Program-made: the position numbers and the translations under genes
Part shown: positions 54,256 through 62,745 of the stretch, piece after piece
Layout: every line of letters begins with the position of its first letter
How positions within the stretch are numbered: the stretch's first letter is position 1
Assembly (NCBI GenBank): GCA_036656615.1
Contig: JAVXHY010000002.1
Span: forward strand, 114,337-178,336
Direction of reading: 5' to 3'
Length of the DNA: 64,000 bases
Origin: CAUPWF01 sp036656615
GTDB lineage: Bacteria; Bacillota; Clostridia; Lachnospirales; Lachnospiraceae
The notes under the pieces: model-generated
Seen by the model: only the letters and a program-made list of their open reading frames with translations
Told to the model about the DNA's origin: nothing
Database searches by the model: none

Positions 54256-55035
54256 TCAGATAGAAAAAGTATGCTCTAATGGTCCACTTCCTTTTCCTAA
54301 ATTTAAGTTTGCCTGAAGTGCACCGGAAATATAGGTCTTAGCTCGCCTGATGCTATCTTCTAAATTATAAGAAAGTGCTAAGTTACTGGCAATGGCCGAT
54401 GACAAGGTACAGCCAGTCCCATGGGTATTTTCATTTGCTATCCGTTCTCCAAAGAACCACTTAGCTTTTCCATCCAGATATAATAAATCATCTGCTGTAC
54501 TTAGACTGTGACCACCTTTAATTAAAACGGCGCCTTGATAGTATGTCGCGATTTCTTTAGCAGCAGAAATCATATCCTCTTTCGTTTCAATCTTCATCTG
54601 ACTTAAAATTTCTGCTTCCGGAATATTCGGGGTAATCACCTGTGCCAGAGGGAGTAATTCTTTTTTCAAAGCCGTAACAGCTTCCAACGCTAATAGTTTA
54701 CTTCCACTTGTAGACACCATAACCGGATCTAATACGATATGCTTCGCATGCTCTTTTTTTAATTTTTCAGAAATTATTTGGATGCATTGGGCATTCCCAA
54801 CCATCCCTATTTTAATTGCATCTGGATAAATATCACTAAAAATACAATTCAATTGATTCGTTAGGAACTTAGGGGTTACTTCCTCTATTCCATATACACC
54901 AGTAGTATTTTGTGCTGTTAAAGCTGTGATTACACTCATAGCATAGACTTTGTGGACTGTCATGGTCTTTATATCTGCCTGAATTCCGGCTCCGCCACTG
55001 CAATCACTTCCTGCAATTGTAAGTGCTGTCTTCAT
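54256..55035 (-). CDS. thiD: Hydroxymethylpyrimidine/phosphomethylpyrimidine kinase
   Basis: 259 residues, ribokinase fold. It opens ALTIAGSDCSGGAGIQADIKTM, and the active-site end is NENTHGTGCTLSSAIASNLALS. It phosphorylates HMP and HMP-P. It starts four bases after thiE ends, so the two are coupled. Confidence 0.97.
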   Translation of the reverse strand: MKTALTIAGSDCSGGAGIQADIKTMTVHKVYAMSVITALTAQNTTGVYGIEEVTPKFLTNQLNCIFSDIYPDAIKIGMVGNAQCIQIISEKLKKEHAKHIVLDPVMVSTSGSKLLALEAVTALKKELLPLAQVITPNIPEAEILSQMKIETKEDMISAAKEIATYYQGAVLIKGGHSLSTADDLLYLDGKAKWFFGERIANENTHGTGCTLSSAIASNLALSYNLEDSIRRAKTYISGALQANLNLGKGSGPLEHTFSI

Positions 55036-55039
55036 ACGG

Positions 55040-55669
55040 TTACTCTCCTTTGAAAATACGCTTTAATTCTCTTGCTGCATCCTCAATATCCGGCTTTGCA
55101 ATAATTGCGGATACTACTGCCAAACCTGCGATTCCAAGTTCTTTAAAAATAGCTGCGTTTTCTTTTTGAATTCCACCAATCACTACAATTGGAATCGTTA
55201 CTGCCTTCTGAATCTCTTTTAAAAGTTCTAAAGATACATTTCTAGTATTTAATTTCGTTCCAGTAGCATACATAGCACCAACTCCAATGTAATTTGCCCC
55301 ATCTTCTTGGGCTTTCACTGCTTCTTGAACCGTTGCTACAGATACTCCAATACAAGCATCATCTCCAATGATTTTCCTTACAATAGATGCCGGCAAATCC
55401 GACTGCCCTACATGAACTCCAGCGGCCCCAACAGCCAATGCAAGATCTACTCTGTCATTAATAATTAATGGGATATGATATAAATCCGTAATATTCTTAA
55501 TGCTTTGTGCTGTCTGATAAAATTCTCCAGAAGAACAATCCTTCTCTCTTAATTGTATCAGTGTACATCCACCTTTAATTGCCTGTTCTACCGCTTCTTC
55601 TAATGTATCTGTACTCATAAGAGTACGATCTGTACAAAGATACAGGCTATAATCCATTTTCTGTTTCAT
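55040..55669 (-). CDS. thiE: Thiamine-phosphate synthase
   Basis: 209 residues, TIM barrel. Motifs are GCTLIQLREKDCSS, IINDRVDLALAVGAAGVHVGQSDLP, YIGVGAMYATGTK and VVIGGIQKENA. It joins HMP-PP and thiazole phosphate. It is the first gene after a TPP riboswitch with its own terminator. Confidence 0.97.
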   Translation of the reverse strand: MKQKMDYSLYLCTDRTLMSTDTLEEAVEQAIKGGCTLIQLREKDCSSGEFYQTAQSIKNITDLYHIPLIINDRVDLALAVGAAGVHVGQSDLPASIVRKIIGDDACIGVSVATVQEAVKAQEDGANYIGVGAMYATGTKLNTRNVSLELLKEIQKAVTIPIVVIGGIQKENAAIFKELGIAGLAVVSAIIAKPDIEDAARELKRIFKGE

Positions 55670-55714
55670 ATGTATTTCTTTCCTTTCCGATTTGCTTTGC
55701 TTTGAACATAAAAT

Positions 55715-55747
55715 AAGGATACCTTATCGTAATGATAAAGCATCCTT
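55715..55747 (-). terminator. Expression-platform terminator of the thiE TPP riboswitch
   Basis: AAGGAT and TTATC pair with GATAA and ATCCTT, and TTATTTTA follows on the minus strand. It lies between the aptamer and thiE. Confidence 0.75.
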
Positions 55748-55765
55748 CGCATTTGTTGATATGTG

Positions 55766-55845
55766 TGTGCTCCCTACGACAGTATTAACTGACAGGTTCA
55801 AAGGGTCAGGCTGATGCCTTCTCAACTATAAAAGTTCCCCCGCAA
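55766..55845 (-). promoter_or_regulatory. TPP riboswitch of the thiE-thiD-thiW-thiM-HAD operon
   Basis: On the minus strand GGGGGAACT, GTTGAGAAGGCATCAGCCTGACCC, TTTGAACCTG and GTCGTAGGGAGC follow the THI-box order, including the conserved CTGAGA-like segment (here TTGAGA) and ACCTG...CGTAGGGA. Confidence 0.92.
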
Positions 55846-55911
55846 ATCTTCTATTTGATTTTTACGAGTGTATCATATTTTATTTAAAATGTCAAATTTC
55901 ATGGAATTCCA

Positions 55912-56214
55912 TTACATACTATAATCAAGACAACTTCTTTCACCAGTATATGGTCTTACATATGTGTCTGCAACTTCTACATGAGCAGGATGTACCTTGT
56001 ACTCATTTAGATGTTCTGGTGTATCAAAGGTAGTGATTAATGCCATTTCATGTGTGCTTGTTTCCATTGGATTAGATACAAATTCTGCATCTAATAACCC
56101 AGGAACTTTACCAACAAGCCCTAGTAGATGTTCTTTCATTTGCAGCTTTAACTGGATTTTCTGCTCTTCCACCACGATATCTTTAAATCTCCACATTACA
56201 ATATGTTTTATCAT
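55912..56214 (-). CDS. Dabb-family (stress-responsive alpha/beta barrel) protein
   Basis: About 100 residues. The Dabb pattern is KHIVMWRFKDI ... EFVSNPMETSTHEMALITTFDTPEHLNEYKVHPAHVEVADTYVRPYTGERSCLDY. Members dimerise into ferredoxin-like barrels, and most have no known reaction. It starts six bases past the epimerase stop, so the two are probably co-expressed. No good ribosome site is close to the ATG. Confidence 0.88.
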   Translation of the reverse strand: MIKHIVMWRFKDIVVEEQKIQLKLQMKEHLLGLVGKVPGLLDAEFVSNPMETSTHEMALITTFDTPEHLNEYKVHPAHVEVADTYVRPYTGERSCLDYSM

Positions 56215-56219
56215 CTTTT

Positions 56220-57224
56220 TTATAACCGTCCTTCCTTTTCCAACCAATGTACTGTATCCGCTAATGTTTGTTTCATATCTCTTGTCTGATACCCCAATTC
56301 TCGTGTTGCCTTCTCATGCGAAAATACAGCATTCGTATTCAATGTAAAAATAGAATAAGTCGTAAATAACGGGGACTGCTTTCTTAATTTGTAGTACTGT
56401 TCTGCTAAGGGTGCGGTCCACTTCACAAACCACAAAGGAAGTATGACTTTAATCTCTTTCTTCCCCGTTATCTCATGAAGCTGATATAATAAATCTGCTA
56501 CTGGATAATATTGATTGGAAAGAATATAACAGGCTCCCTTTTTCCCTTTTTTACAGCAGGCAATAATACCCTCTACTACATCACGTACATCCACAAAATC
56601 ATAGCCGCCATTTACAGCCGCCAAAAGCCTTCTTTTATAATAATCCATTACTAAAGTTGTAATATGTCCTTTTCCTGGATCATATGGTCCTGTAATTCCG
56701 GATGGATGTACAACACTTGCATCCAAACCTTTTTGAGTTGCTTTTAAAACATAGGCGGTAGCTACTGACTTTGTCTTAGCATATAATCCTACCACTTGTC
56801 TTGGATTAAATTCTGCTACTTCACGAATAGTCTCTCCAGATGGTTTCTCTGGTATGGCATGTACAGAGCTGACATATATGAGCTTTTTCACATGATGCTG
56901 CATACACAAATCCACTATATTTTTCGTACCGATAACATTCACATCATAGACATTCTGCTGGTATTTTGAAGCAATACTTACAATACCAGCACAGTGGATT
57001 ACCGTTACTTCTTTCTCTTCACTCCCGTTAAAAAAAGAAGATAAGCTCTCTTTTTTACGCACATCTCCATAACATACCTCTACATTTCCTTTCGGCAAGT
57101 TCTGTTCTCCTGGAAGCACCAGTATTCTTACCTTCTCTTTTTGTGATATAAGCTTCCGCACTAAAACACCGCCAAGATGTCCCGCGGCCCCTGTAACCAA
57201 ATATATCTTTTCTGCCTCTTGCAT
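56220..57224 (-). CDS. NAD-dependent epimerase/dehydratase family (extended SDR) protein
   Basis: 334 residues. The nucleotide motif is YLVTGAAGHLGGVLV, and the active-site YxxxK is in VVGLYAKTKSVATAYVL, with the SSVHAIPE region before it. The C-terminal part is helical, like dihydroflavonol-4-reductase-type enzymes. Substrate unknown. The start at 57224 follows GGGAGAG; the frame extends 30 codons upstream without support. Confidence 0.9.
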   Translation of the reverse strand: MQEAEKIYLVTGAAGHLGGVLVRKLISQKEKVRILVLPGEQNLPKGNVEVCYGDVRKKESLSSFFNGSEEKEVTVIHCAGIVSIASKYQQNVYDVNVIGTKNIVDLCMQHHVKKLIYVSSVHAIPEKPSGETIREVAEFNPRQVVGLYAKTKSVATAYVLKATQKGLDASVVHPSGITGPYDPGKGHITTLVMDYYKRRLLAAVNGGYDFVDVRDVVEGIIACCKKGKKGACYILSNQYYPVADLLYQLHEITGKKEIKVILPLWFVKWTAPLAEQYYKLRKQSPLFTTYSIFTLNTNAVFSHEKATRELGYQTRDMKQTLADTVHWLEKEGRL

Positions 57225-57366
57225 GAAAATCACTCTCCCACTTGATGAAATGGCACATAATTGATCATCTTCTGTTCTGACTTCTATTATACCCATTCTA
57301 ATTTGCAAAAGCAATATGAAAGCCGAATTATAACGCTCTAACTATAACTTACTTGATGAGTTGAAA

Positions 57367-57395
57367 TTGACAGAATGACTGGAATGTGCTTTAAT
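57367..57395 (+). promoter_or_regulatory. thiC promoter
   Basis: TTGACA, a 17-base spacer and TTTAAT lie just upstream of the TPP aptamer. The interval 57225-57581 holds this promoter, the aptamer and its terminator, and no gene. Confidence 0.7.
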
Positions 57396-57420
57396 AGAAT
57401 AAGAACATAATAGAAATAAA

Positions 57421-57506
57421 ACAGGGGAGCTTGTAAGCTGGCTGAGAGGAAGTAATTAACTTCGACCCTTTTACCTGATTTGGATAATGCCAACGTAGGA
57501 AGTGAT
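57421..57506 (+). promoter_or_regulatory. TPP riboswitch of thiC
   Basis: AGGGGAGCTTG, GCTGGCTGAGAGGAAGT, CGACCCTTTTACCTGATTTGGATAATGCCAACGTAGGAAG in shorter steps gives the full THI-box: GGCTGAGAGG, ACCTGAT, GGATAATGCC and CGTAGGAA. Confidence 0.96.
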
Positions 57507-57518
57507 TTATATTGCTTT

Positions 57519-57557
57519 TAAGTGGAACATGCCTTTCGGTATGTTCCACTTTTTAAA
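57519..57557 (+). terminator. Expression-platform terminator of the thiC riboswitch
   Basis: AGTGGAACAT and ATGTTCCACT pair around GCCTTTCGGT, followed by TTTTT, 12 bases after the aptamer. Confidence 0.9.
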
Positions 57558-57581
57558 TTTAAAAAACAAAGGAGTAAGATG

Positions 57582-58895
57582 ATGAGAGAATTTACAACAC
57601 AAATGGATGCTGCAAAAAAAGGAATTGTAACAAAAGAAATGAAACTGGTAGCTAAGAAAGAGGGTATGAATATTGACAAATTAATGGCTCTTGTTGCCTG
57701 TGGGCAAATTGCAATTCCTGCAAACAAGAATCACACCTCTCTTTCTGCTGAGGGAATCGGAACGGACACGAAGACTAAAATCAATGTTAATCTTGGTATT
57801 TCCGGCGACTGCAAAAATTATGAAATAGAAATGAAAAAGGTTGACATGGCCATTCAATTCGGTGCAGAAGCAATTATGGACTTAAGTAATTATGGAAAAA
57901 CTAATACATTTAGAAAAGAATTGATTGCCAAATCACCTGCTATGATCGGAACCGTACCTATGTATGATGCCATTGGTTATTTAGAAAAAGATTTATTAGA
58001 AATTACAGCAAAAGATTTTTTGAAAGTGGTACAGGCTCATGCGGAAGAAGGCGTTGACTTCATGACCATTCATGCCGGAATCAATCGACGCTCTGTAGAA
58101 GCTTTTCGTCGAGAAGGAAGAAAAATGAATATTGTTTCCCGCGGTGGTTCTCTCCTTTTTGCATGGATGGAAATGACACACAATGAAAACCCATTTTTTG
58201 AATATTACGATGATGTTCTTGATATTCTGCGTGCGTATGACGTTACCATTAGTCTTGGGGATGCACTTCGTCCAGGTTGTCTGGAAGACAGCACAGATGC
58301 AGGACAAATAAGTGAACTAATTGAACTAGGTCACCTAACAGAACGTGCATGGGCAAAGGATGTGCAAGTCATGGTAGAAGGTCCCGGACACATGGCTATG
58401 AATGAAATTGCTGCAAATATGACTCTGCAAAAACGTCTTTGTCACAATGCTCCATTTTACGTATTAGGCCCATTGGTAACAGATATTGCTCCTGGATATG
58501 ACCACATTACATCTGCCATTGGTGGCGCAATTGCAGCTGCAAATGGTGCAGACTTTCTCTGTTATGTAACACCTGCTGAACACTTACGCCTTCCTGATTT
58601 AAGTGATGTGAAAGAAGGTATTATTGCAAGTAAAATAGCAGCTCATGCAGCTGATATTGCAAATGGTCTTCCCAATGCAAGAGCATTAGATAATCAAATG
58701 GCTGATGCTAGGCATCATATGGACTGGGAGCGCATGTTCCACATTGCCATTGATGGAGAAAAAGCAAAAGAATATTTTGAAAGTACACCGCCTGCTGACC
58801 GTCACACTTGTTCTATGTGTGGAAAAATGTGTGCCGTTCGGACAACGAATCTGATATTAGAAGGCAAACAGGTTGAGTTCTGTTCCGAAAAATAA
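57582..58895 (+). CDS. thiC: Phosphomethylpyrimidine synthase
   Basis: 437 residues, radical SAM. Core segments are NLGISGDCKNYEIEM, MTIHAGINRRS, DVTISLGDALRPGC and VMVEGPGHMAMNEI. The unusual C-terminal cluster motif is CSMCGKMCAVR, and a final cysteine follows. It converts AIR to HMP-P. Two tandem ATGs (57579, 57582) follow GGAG; the second has the better spacing. The gene is monocistronic under its own riboswitch. Confidence 0.98.
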   Translation: MREFTTQMDAAKKGIVTKEMKLVAKKEGMNIDKLMALVACGQIAIPANKNHTSLSAEGIGTDTKTKINVNLGISGDCKNYEIEMKKVDMAIQFGAEAIMDLSNYGKTNTFRKELIAKSPAMIGTVPMYDAIGYLEKDLLEITAKDFLKVVQAHAEEGVDFMTIHAGINRRSVEAFRREGRKMNIVSRGGSLLFAWMEMTHNENPFFEYYDDVLDILRAYDVTISLGDALRPGCLEDSTDAGQISELIELGHLTERAWAKDVQVMVEGPGHMAMNEIAANMTLQKRLCHNAPFYVLGPLVTDIAPGYDHITSAIGGAIAAANGADFLCYVTPAEHLRLPDLSDVKEGIIASKIAAHAADIANGLPNARALDNQMADARHHMDWERMFHIAIDGEKAKEYFESTPPADRHTCSMCGKMCAVRTTNLILEGKQVEFCSEK

Positions 58896-58958
58896 GGATA
58901 CGATTCCATGAGCCATGCTCTTTTGTATATAAGCGCACAAGATCCTGACTCATGGATA

Positions 58959-59198
58959 TTATAATTTTACAGCTGATTTTATCTGTAATTCAAAACAAAT
59001 TCTAAATAAGCCTGTTTGAAGACCATTTACTGGTTCTTCATCTAGAATATAAGCATTTAATTCTGCTCCCATTTCTCTTGCTAGCGATTGTGCAACTGTA
59101 AGACCTAGACCTGTACCACCTTGATTTCTAGAAGGATTCTGCATATAAAATCGATCAAATAAATGTGACACATCATCTTCTGCATATATCACTACCAT
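58959..59198 (-). pseudogene. C-terminal fragment of a sensor histidine kinase
   Basis: 79 residues. FDRFYMQNPSRNQGGTGLGLTVAQSLAREMGAELNAYILDEEPVNGLQTGLFRICFEL is the G1-F-G2 end of a histidine kinase ATPase domain. The N box, the phosphoacceptor histidine and any sensor are missing. It overlaps the end of the YgjP-like gene by 26 bases. It is most likely a remnant left by a deletion rather than a working gene. Confidence 0.75.
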
Positions 59199-59718
59199 GC
59201 TCTTTTAGCCACTTTTTCCTTGTTCTATAATCTGGTAAAATCTTTTCTACCTCAATCCAGAACTGCTTTGAATGATTCATCTCCTTGCGGTGACATAGTT
59301 CGTGTACAACAACATAATCCTGTACTTCCACCGGTGTCTGCATTAATAAACAATTGAAATTTAAATTCCCTTTTCCAGAGCAGCTTCCCCATCTGCTTTT
59401 TTGATTACGAATCGTAATATTGCCGTAAGTGACACCCATTTTTTCTGCGTAATAGGCAACCTTGGGTGGAATCATGGCTAAAGCCTGCTCCCCTAACTTA
59501 TGGATATCCTCTTTAGAAAGCTTTTCCTGCTCTTCACATTTGCGTTTTTCTTCTATCATTTTCCGAACATTTTTCACTATCCAATCGAATTTATCTTTTA
59601 TAAATTGTTGTATCTCTGATTCTGGCATATCATTGGGCGCACGGACAATTACTTTTGCATCCCTCGTTACTTCAATCGACATCGTCTTTCGATTACTTCT
59701 ACGTATTTCAATATTCAC
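59173..59718 (-). CDS. YgjP-like (DUF45) metallopeptidase
   Basis: 181 residues. The zinc motif is VVHELCHRKEMNHSKQFW (HExxH-like HELCH with a third His in NHSKQFW). The N-terminal RSNRKTMSIEVTRDAKVIVRAP and RNQKSRWGSCSGKGNLNFN are typical. Family function is poorly known. The last few residues after LKEHG read into the kinase remnant and may be altered. Confidence 0.9.
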   Translation of the reverse strand: MNIEIRRSNRKTMSIEVTRDAKVIVRAPNDMPESEIQQFIKDKFDWIVKNVRKMIEEKRKCEEQEKLSKEDIHKLGEQALAMIPPKVAYYAEKMGVTYGNITIRNQKSRWGSCSGKGNLNFNCLLMQTPVEVQDYVVVHELCHRKEMNHSKQFWIEVEKILPDYRTRKKWLKEHGSDICRR

Positions 59719-59765
59719 AAGTGATTCCTCTTCTCATCGTACTGCTCACTTCATTGGTGTTGAAT

Positions 59766-59951
59766 TCATTGGTTATCTCTTAATAAATTAATAATAGCCA
59801 ATGTGGTAATACATGGTGTGACCATTAGAAAAAATCTCATAATAAATCCATATTTGATTTCACTTGGGAGTGCCCATAATCCAATCCACGAAGAAATAAA
59901 TGCTAATACAATTGTTACAATTCCAAAGATTACTTTTCCTCTTTTACTCAT
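59766..59951 (-). CDS. Small membrane protein of unknown function
   Basis: 61 residues with two membrane segments, starting MSKRGKVIFGIVTIVLAFISSWIGLW. The ATG at 59951 follows GGAGG at ten bases; the open frame extends upstream without support. No family is recognised. It lies between the YgjP-like gene and the MFS gene. Confidence 0.6.
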   Translation of the reverse strand: MSKRGKVIFGIVTIVLAFISSWIGLWALPSEIKYGFIMRFFLMVTPCITTLAIINLLRDNQ

Positions 59952-60100
59952 AAACTTTCTTCCTCCTAAAATAAAATGGAACCTTGAAGTATTGTTATCG
60001 TCTATTCTCGTTTCTATATTACCGCTTTTCATTTGTAAATGCAATACGGATTCAGATCCTGGATGGTCTAATTATAACAGTGCAGCTATGCCATTCATCA

Positions 60101-60119
60101 AAAGCACCTTGGGTGCTTT
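60101..60119 (-). terminator. Hairpin at the end of the MFS gene
   Basis: AAAGCACC and GGTGCTTT with a three-base loop, followed on the minus strand by TT. It overlaps the MFS stop codon. Confidence 0.6.
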
Positions 60120-61362
60120 ACGCTACATACGCAGCTTTTGTGGCACTCATAAAAACTTTCTTTGAAGAAAGAGCAACCAATGCAGATACGATTGCCACGC
60201 ATAGTAAGATCCTACCTGGGTAATCTGGAAATGTATGAAATACAAATCCATAAATGGCCTGACCCATTGGTTGGGCACACATAGAGATGGACATCATGAA
60301 AGCAAGTACCTTGCCCACAAGTTCCGGTGATGTTTCTTTTTGTACTGTTGCGATCATTTGCACACTGAACATGGTAGCCAGTCCCATGATTACAAAACAA
60401 GCTGCTGTTATCACCACATAACTTCCCATGTATTGGATTCCTATAAGCAGTGGAACTGCCATCACACCAAGTGTAAGACTGCATAGAAACAGCAAAATAT
60501 AAGAATTAGAAAGCTTTAATTTCTTACTGAACAGTGCGGTCGCAATTCCGCCACAAAGTCCGCCAAGTGCAAGAATTCCTTGTGTAAGTCCCAATAACGC
60601 ATCACTCATGTGAAGTGTTTCTATGATTAAAATTGGTATACCTACAATCAAAATAGCAGAGAAAACAAGATTAAATATGGCAATGAATATTATGATTTTA
60701 ATAAGAATAGGCTTTTTATGTTTCATATAATTAATGCTGTCATGAAAATCACTTTGAATAATGGTGTATATCCCTCGTTTATTATTTCGTTTTTCAAAAG
60801 GAATATGAATAAATATTTCCATAACAGCCGAAGCAACGAAACATAGAATACTAAGAATTAAAATCGGGATAATACCAAAAGCGCCAAAAAGCATTCCACC
60901 TACAATTGGACCCAAAAGTCCTGCCAAAGAACCTACCTGATTAACAATGGCACTTGCAGACAAGATGCTCTCGCTTGCAACCAAAGCCGGTATACTTGCC
61001 TGCACTGTTGGCTGATAAGCACCGCTGATTCCATAGAGCAGCATTAAAACTGTCATAATCAATGGCACAAGGGGAAGTTCTCCCATGAATAGAACAAATA
61101 TAAAGATAATGCCTGCCGTCAGAAAATCAAGAATCACCATAATATTTCGTTTATTCACTCTGTCTGCTAAAATCCCACCCAAAAATGACAGAACAATCAT
61201 AGGTAAAAATGAACAGGCCGTCACCACTCCGAACAGTGCTGGAGAATTTGTTTCCCGTAAAAGATAAAGAGGAATTGCAAATCGCAAAATTGCATTTCCA
61301 AACAGCGAAATAATCTGCCCAATTACTACAAGTGTAAAATCCCTATTAAATATTGTTTTCAT
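60118..61362 (-). CDS. MFS transporter (efflux type)
   Basis: 414 residues with about 12 membrane segments. The first loop has the MFS motif GGILADRVNKRNIMV. The pattern is that of the DHA-type/MefA-like exporters (FLVVIGQIISLFGNAILRFAIPLYLL). It is downstream of a TetR gene, with an operator-like palindrome just before its start, so it is probably a TetR-controlled drug or metabolite exporter. Confidence 0.93.
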   Translation of the reverse strand: MKTIFNRDFTLVVIGQIISLFGNAILRFAIPLYLLRETNSPALFGVVTACSFLPMIVLSFLGGILADRVNKRNIMVILDFLTAGIIFIFVLFMGELPLVPLIMTVLMLLYGISGAYQPTVQASIPALVASESILSASAIVNQVGSLAGLLGPIVGGMLFGAFGIIPILILSILCFVASAVMEIFIHIPFEKRNNKRGIYTIIQSDFHDSINYMKHKKPILIKIIIFIAIFNLVFSAILIVGIPILIIETLHMSDALLGLTQGILALGGLCGGIATALFSKKLKLSNSYILLFLCSLTLGVMAVPLLIGIQYMGSYVVITAACFVIMGLATMFSVQMIATVQKETSPELVGKVLAFMMSISMCAQPMGQAIYGFVFHTFPDYPGRILLCVAIVSALVALSSKKVFMSATKAAYVA

Positions 61363-61377
61363 AATCTTCTCCTTATA

Positions 61378-61394
61378 ATACCGACTGACGGTAT
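61378..61394. promoter_or_regulatory. TetR operator in front of the MFS gene
   Basis: ATACCG, ACTGA, CGGTAT: an inverted repeat directly before the MFS ribosome site. The word ACGGTATGTAT here recurs (reversed) in front of the tetR gene. Confidence 0.65.
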
Positions 61395-61400
61395 GTATTG

Positions 61401-61437
61401 TGTTAAAAATAATCTGCTCTATTATGAGCAGTTATTT
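61401..61437. terminator. Hairpin between tetR and the MFS gene
   Basis: AAAAATAA, CTGCTC pair with GAGCAG, TTATTTTT around a short loop, with T runs on both strands. It would terminate the tetR transcript. Confidence 0.8.
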
Positions 61438-62091
61438 TTGCTTTAATTGATTGTAACGTTCACAGTACTTGATATACTGGACTATAATTTCCTCATCCAA
61501 AATATCTATTCCTATACTTTTTAAAAGGAATCCAAGAAACTCAACTTTTTTTCGTATTTCAATGGTTGTCGTTTTATGAATCATGGGGTTAATCCAAACA
61601 TTTAATAAGGTGATTAACACACCAGAAAGTTCTCTTGGATAATCAGTTTGAATGGAGCCATCCATAATTCCCTCACGGATAATTGGCTCAATGTAATATG
61701 GAACAACCACCTCATAACTCTCACGGATTTGATTCATTAAGAATTTCGGATCAGACATAATTTTATCCATCATTGCTATCACTGCATCATTGTTGGGGTT
61801 AGTGTAAGCAGATCTAATCATTGTTTTCAACTTTTCATAGCCATTTTGGGTCTTATCATCACGCATTTTATTGTAATAAATAATATTTTCATCTCCAATT
61901 TTTTTACAAACCGCTTCAAATATTTCTTCTTTAGATTTAAAATGATGATAGATAGCACCTTTGGACAGTCCACCTAAGTGGTTAATCATATCTTGAATTG
62001 ATGTGTTGTCATAACCCTTTTCTATAAAAAGCTTTTGAGCTTCTTCTAAAATCAGCTTAACCGTTTCTTCCGGATATTTATTTCTTGACAT
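61432..62091 (-). CDS. TetR-family transcriptional regulator
   Basis: 219 residues. The N-terminal helix-turn-helix is ILEEAQKLFIEKGYDNTSIQDMINHLGGLSKGAIYHHFKSKEEIFEAVCKK. The C-terminal part is the usual helical ligand domain. The start at 62091 follows GGAGG. It probably represses itself and the MFS gene through shared palindromes. Confidence 0.95.
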   Translation of the reverse strand: MSRNKYPEETVKLILEEAQKLFIEKGYDNTSIQDMINHLGGLSKGAIYHHFKSKEEIFEAVCKKIGDENIIYYNKMRDDKTQNGYEKLKTMIRSAYTNPNNDAVIAMMDKIMSDPKFLMNQIRESYEVVVPYYIEPIIREGIMDGSIQTDYPRELSGVLITLLNVWINPMIHKTTTIEIRKKVEFLGFLLKSIGIDILDEEIIVQYIKYCERYNQLKQK

Positions 62092-62109
62092 TTCGTATTC
62101 GCCTCCATA

Positions 62110-62122
62110 CATACCGTTGGTA
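62110..62122. promoter_or_regulatory. TetR operator in front of tetR
   Basis: ATACC, GTT, GGTAT lies between the tetR promoter and its ribosome site and matches the MFS operator in the ATACATACCG/CGGTATGTAT words. Confidence 0.6.
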
Positions 62123-62124
62123 TC

Positions 62125-62153
62125 TATTGTATCATTTTAACTAGACGTTGTCA
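62125..62153 (-). promoter_or_regulatory. tetR promoter
   Basis: On the minus strand TTGACA, a 17-base spacer and TACAAT; close to consensus. Confidence 0.8.
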
Positions 62154-62199
62154 ATTCATATGAAACTATAAATGCAGTCCAAGGTAAAAGTTCTGCTCC

Positions 62200-62229
62200 G
62201 TATATTTCCATTTACATGGTACATACTAA
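62200..62229 (+). promoter_or_regulatory. Putative SigE-type promoter of the CotF-like pair
   Basis: GTATATT, a 15-base spacer and CATACTAA resemble the mother-cell SigE consensus (KMATATT, 14-15 bases, CATACAMT). It is about 35 bases before the first coat-like gene. Confidence 0.6.
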
Positions 62230-62264
62230 TATGATAATTCAAATAAACATAAGGAGGTTATATC

Positions 62265-62450
62265 ATGAGTCAATTATCAGAAAAAGAATTATCAGCCTTA
62301 AATGATTTACTAAATGAAGAAGACCTATTGGTCAAGAAATTCAAAATGTTAGCAGAACAAACCCAGGATACACAGATCAAATCCTCATTTACGGAAATTT
62401 CTAGTAAACACCAGGGACATTTTAATGACCTATATTCACATTTTAATTAG
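62265..62450 (+). CDS. Small helical protein, probable spore coat-associated
   Basis: 61 residues, all helical (LSEKELSALNDLLNEEDLLVKKFKMLAEQTQDTQIKSSFTEISSKHQGHFNDLYSHF). It looks like half of a ferritin-like two-helix hairpin, as in CotF-type proteins. AAGGAGG lies before the ATG. It is 13 bases upstream of a CotF-like gene and shares its promoter. Confidence 0.8.
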   Translation: MSQLSEKELSALNDLLNEEDLLVKKFKMLAEQTQDTQIKSSFTEISSKHQGHFNDLYSHFN

Positions 62451-62463
62451 GAGGAATCATATC

Positions 62464-62733
62464 ATGCAGCAATTATATACAGACAAAGAAATTCTCGGGG
62501 ATGCACTTGCAGCAGAAAAATCATCTACCAACAATTACAACACATTTGCAAACGAATGTGTCCATGATAATGTAAGAAACACTATACTAAAGGTATTAGA
62601 CCAAGAACACTGTATTCAGCAGGATGTATTTCAAATGATGCATGCAAAAGGCTTTTATCCAACTCCGGATGCTCAGACAAATAAAATAGAAGAAGCAAAA
62701 CAAAAATATGCTTCCTGTGTAAAAACTATATAA
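62464..62733 (+). CDS. CotF-family spore coat protein
   Basis: 89 residues. The pattern QQLYTDKEILGDALAAEKSSTNNYNTFANECVHDNVRNTILKVLDQEHCIQQDVFQMMHAKGFYPTPDA is that of CotF-like coat proteins. It follows the 61-residue gene with AGGAGG. The nearby SigE-like promoter fits mother-cell expression. Confidence 0.9.
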   Translation: MQQLYTDKEILGDALAAEKSSTNNYNTFANECVHDNVRNTILKVLDQEHCIQQDVFQMMHAKGFYPTPDAQTNKIEEAKQKYASCVKTI

Positions 62734-62745
62734 TCATACTACTAA

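Noticed and set aside
58896..58958. thiC terminator
   Set aside because: CCATGAG/CTCATGG could pair, but the loop is over 30 bases and no T run follows.
59952..60117. Extra coding sequence between the MFS gene and the 61-residue membrane gene
   Set aside because: The open extension has no start signal and no recognisable domain; it is treated as intergenic.
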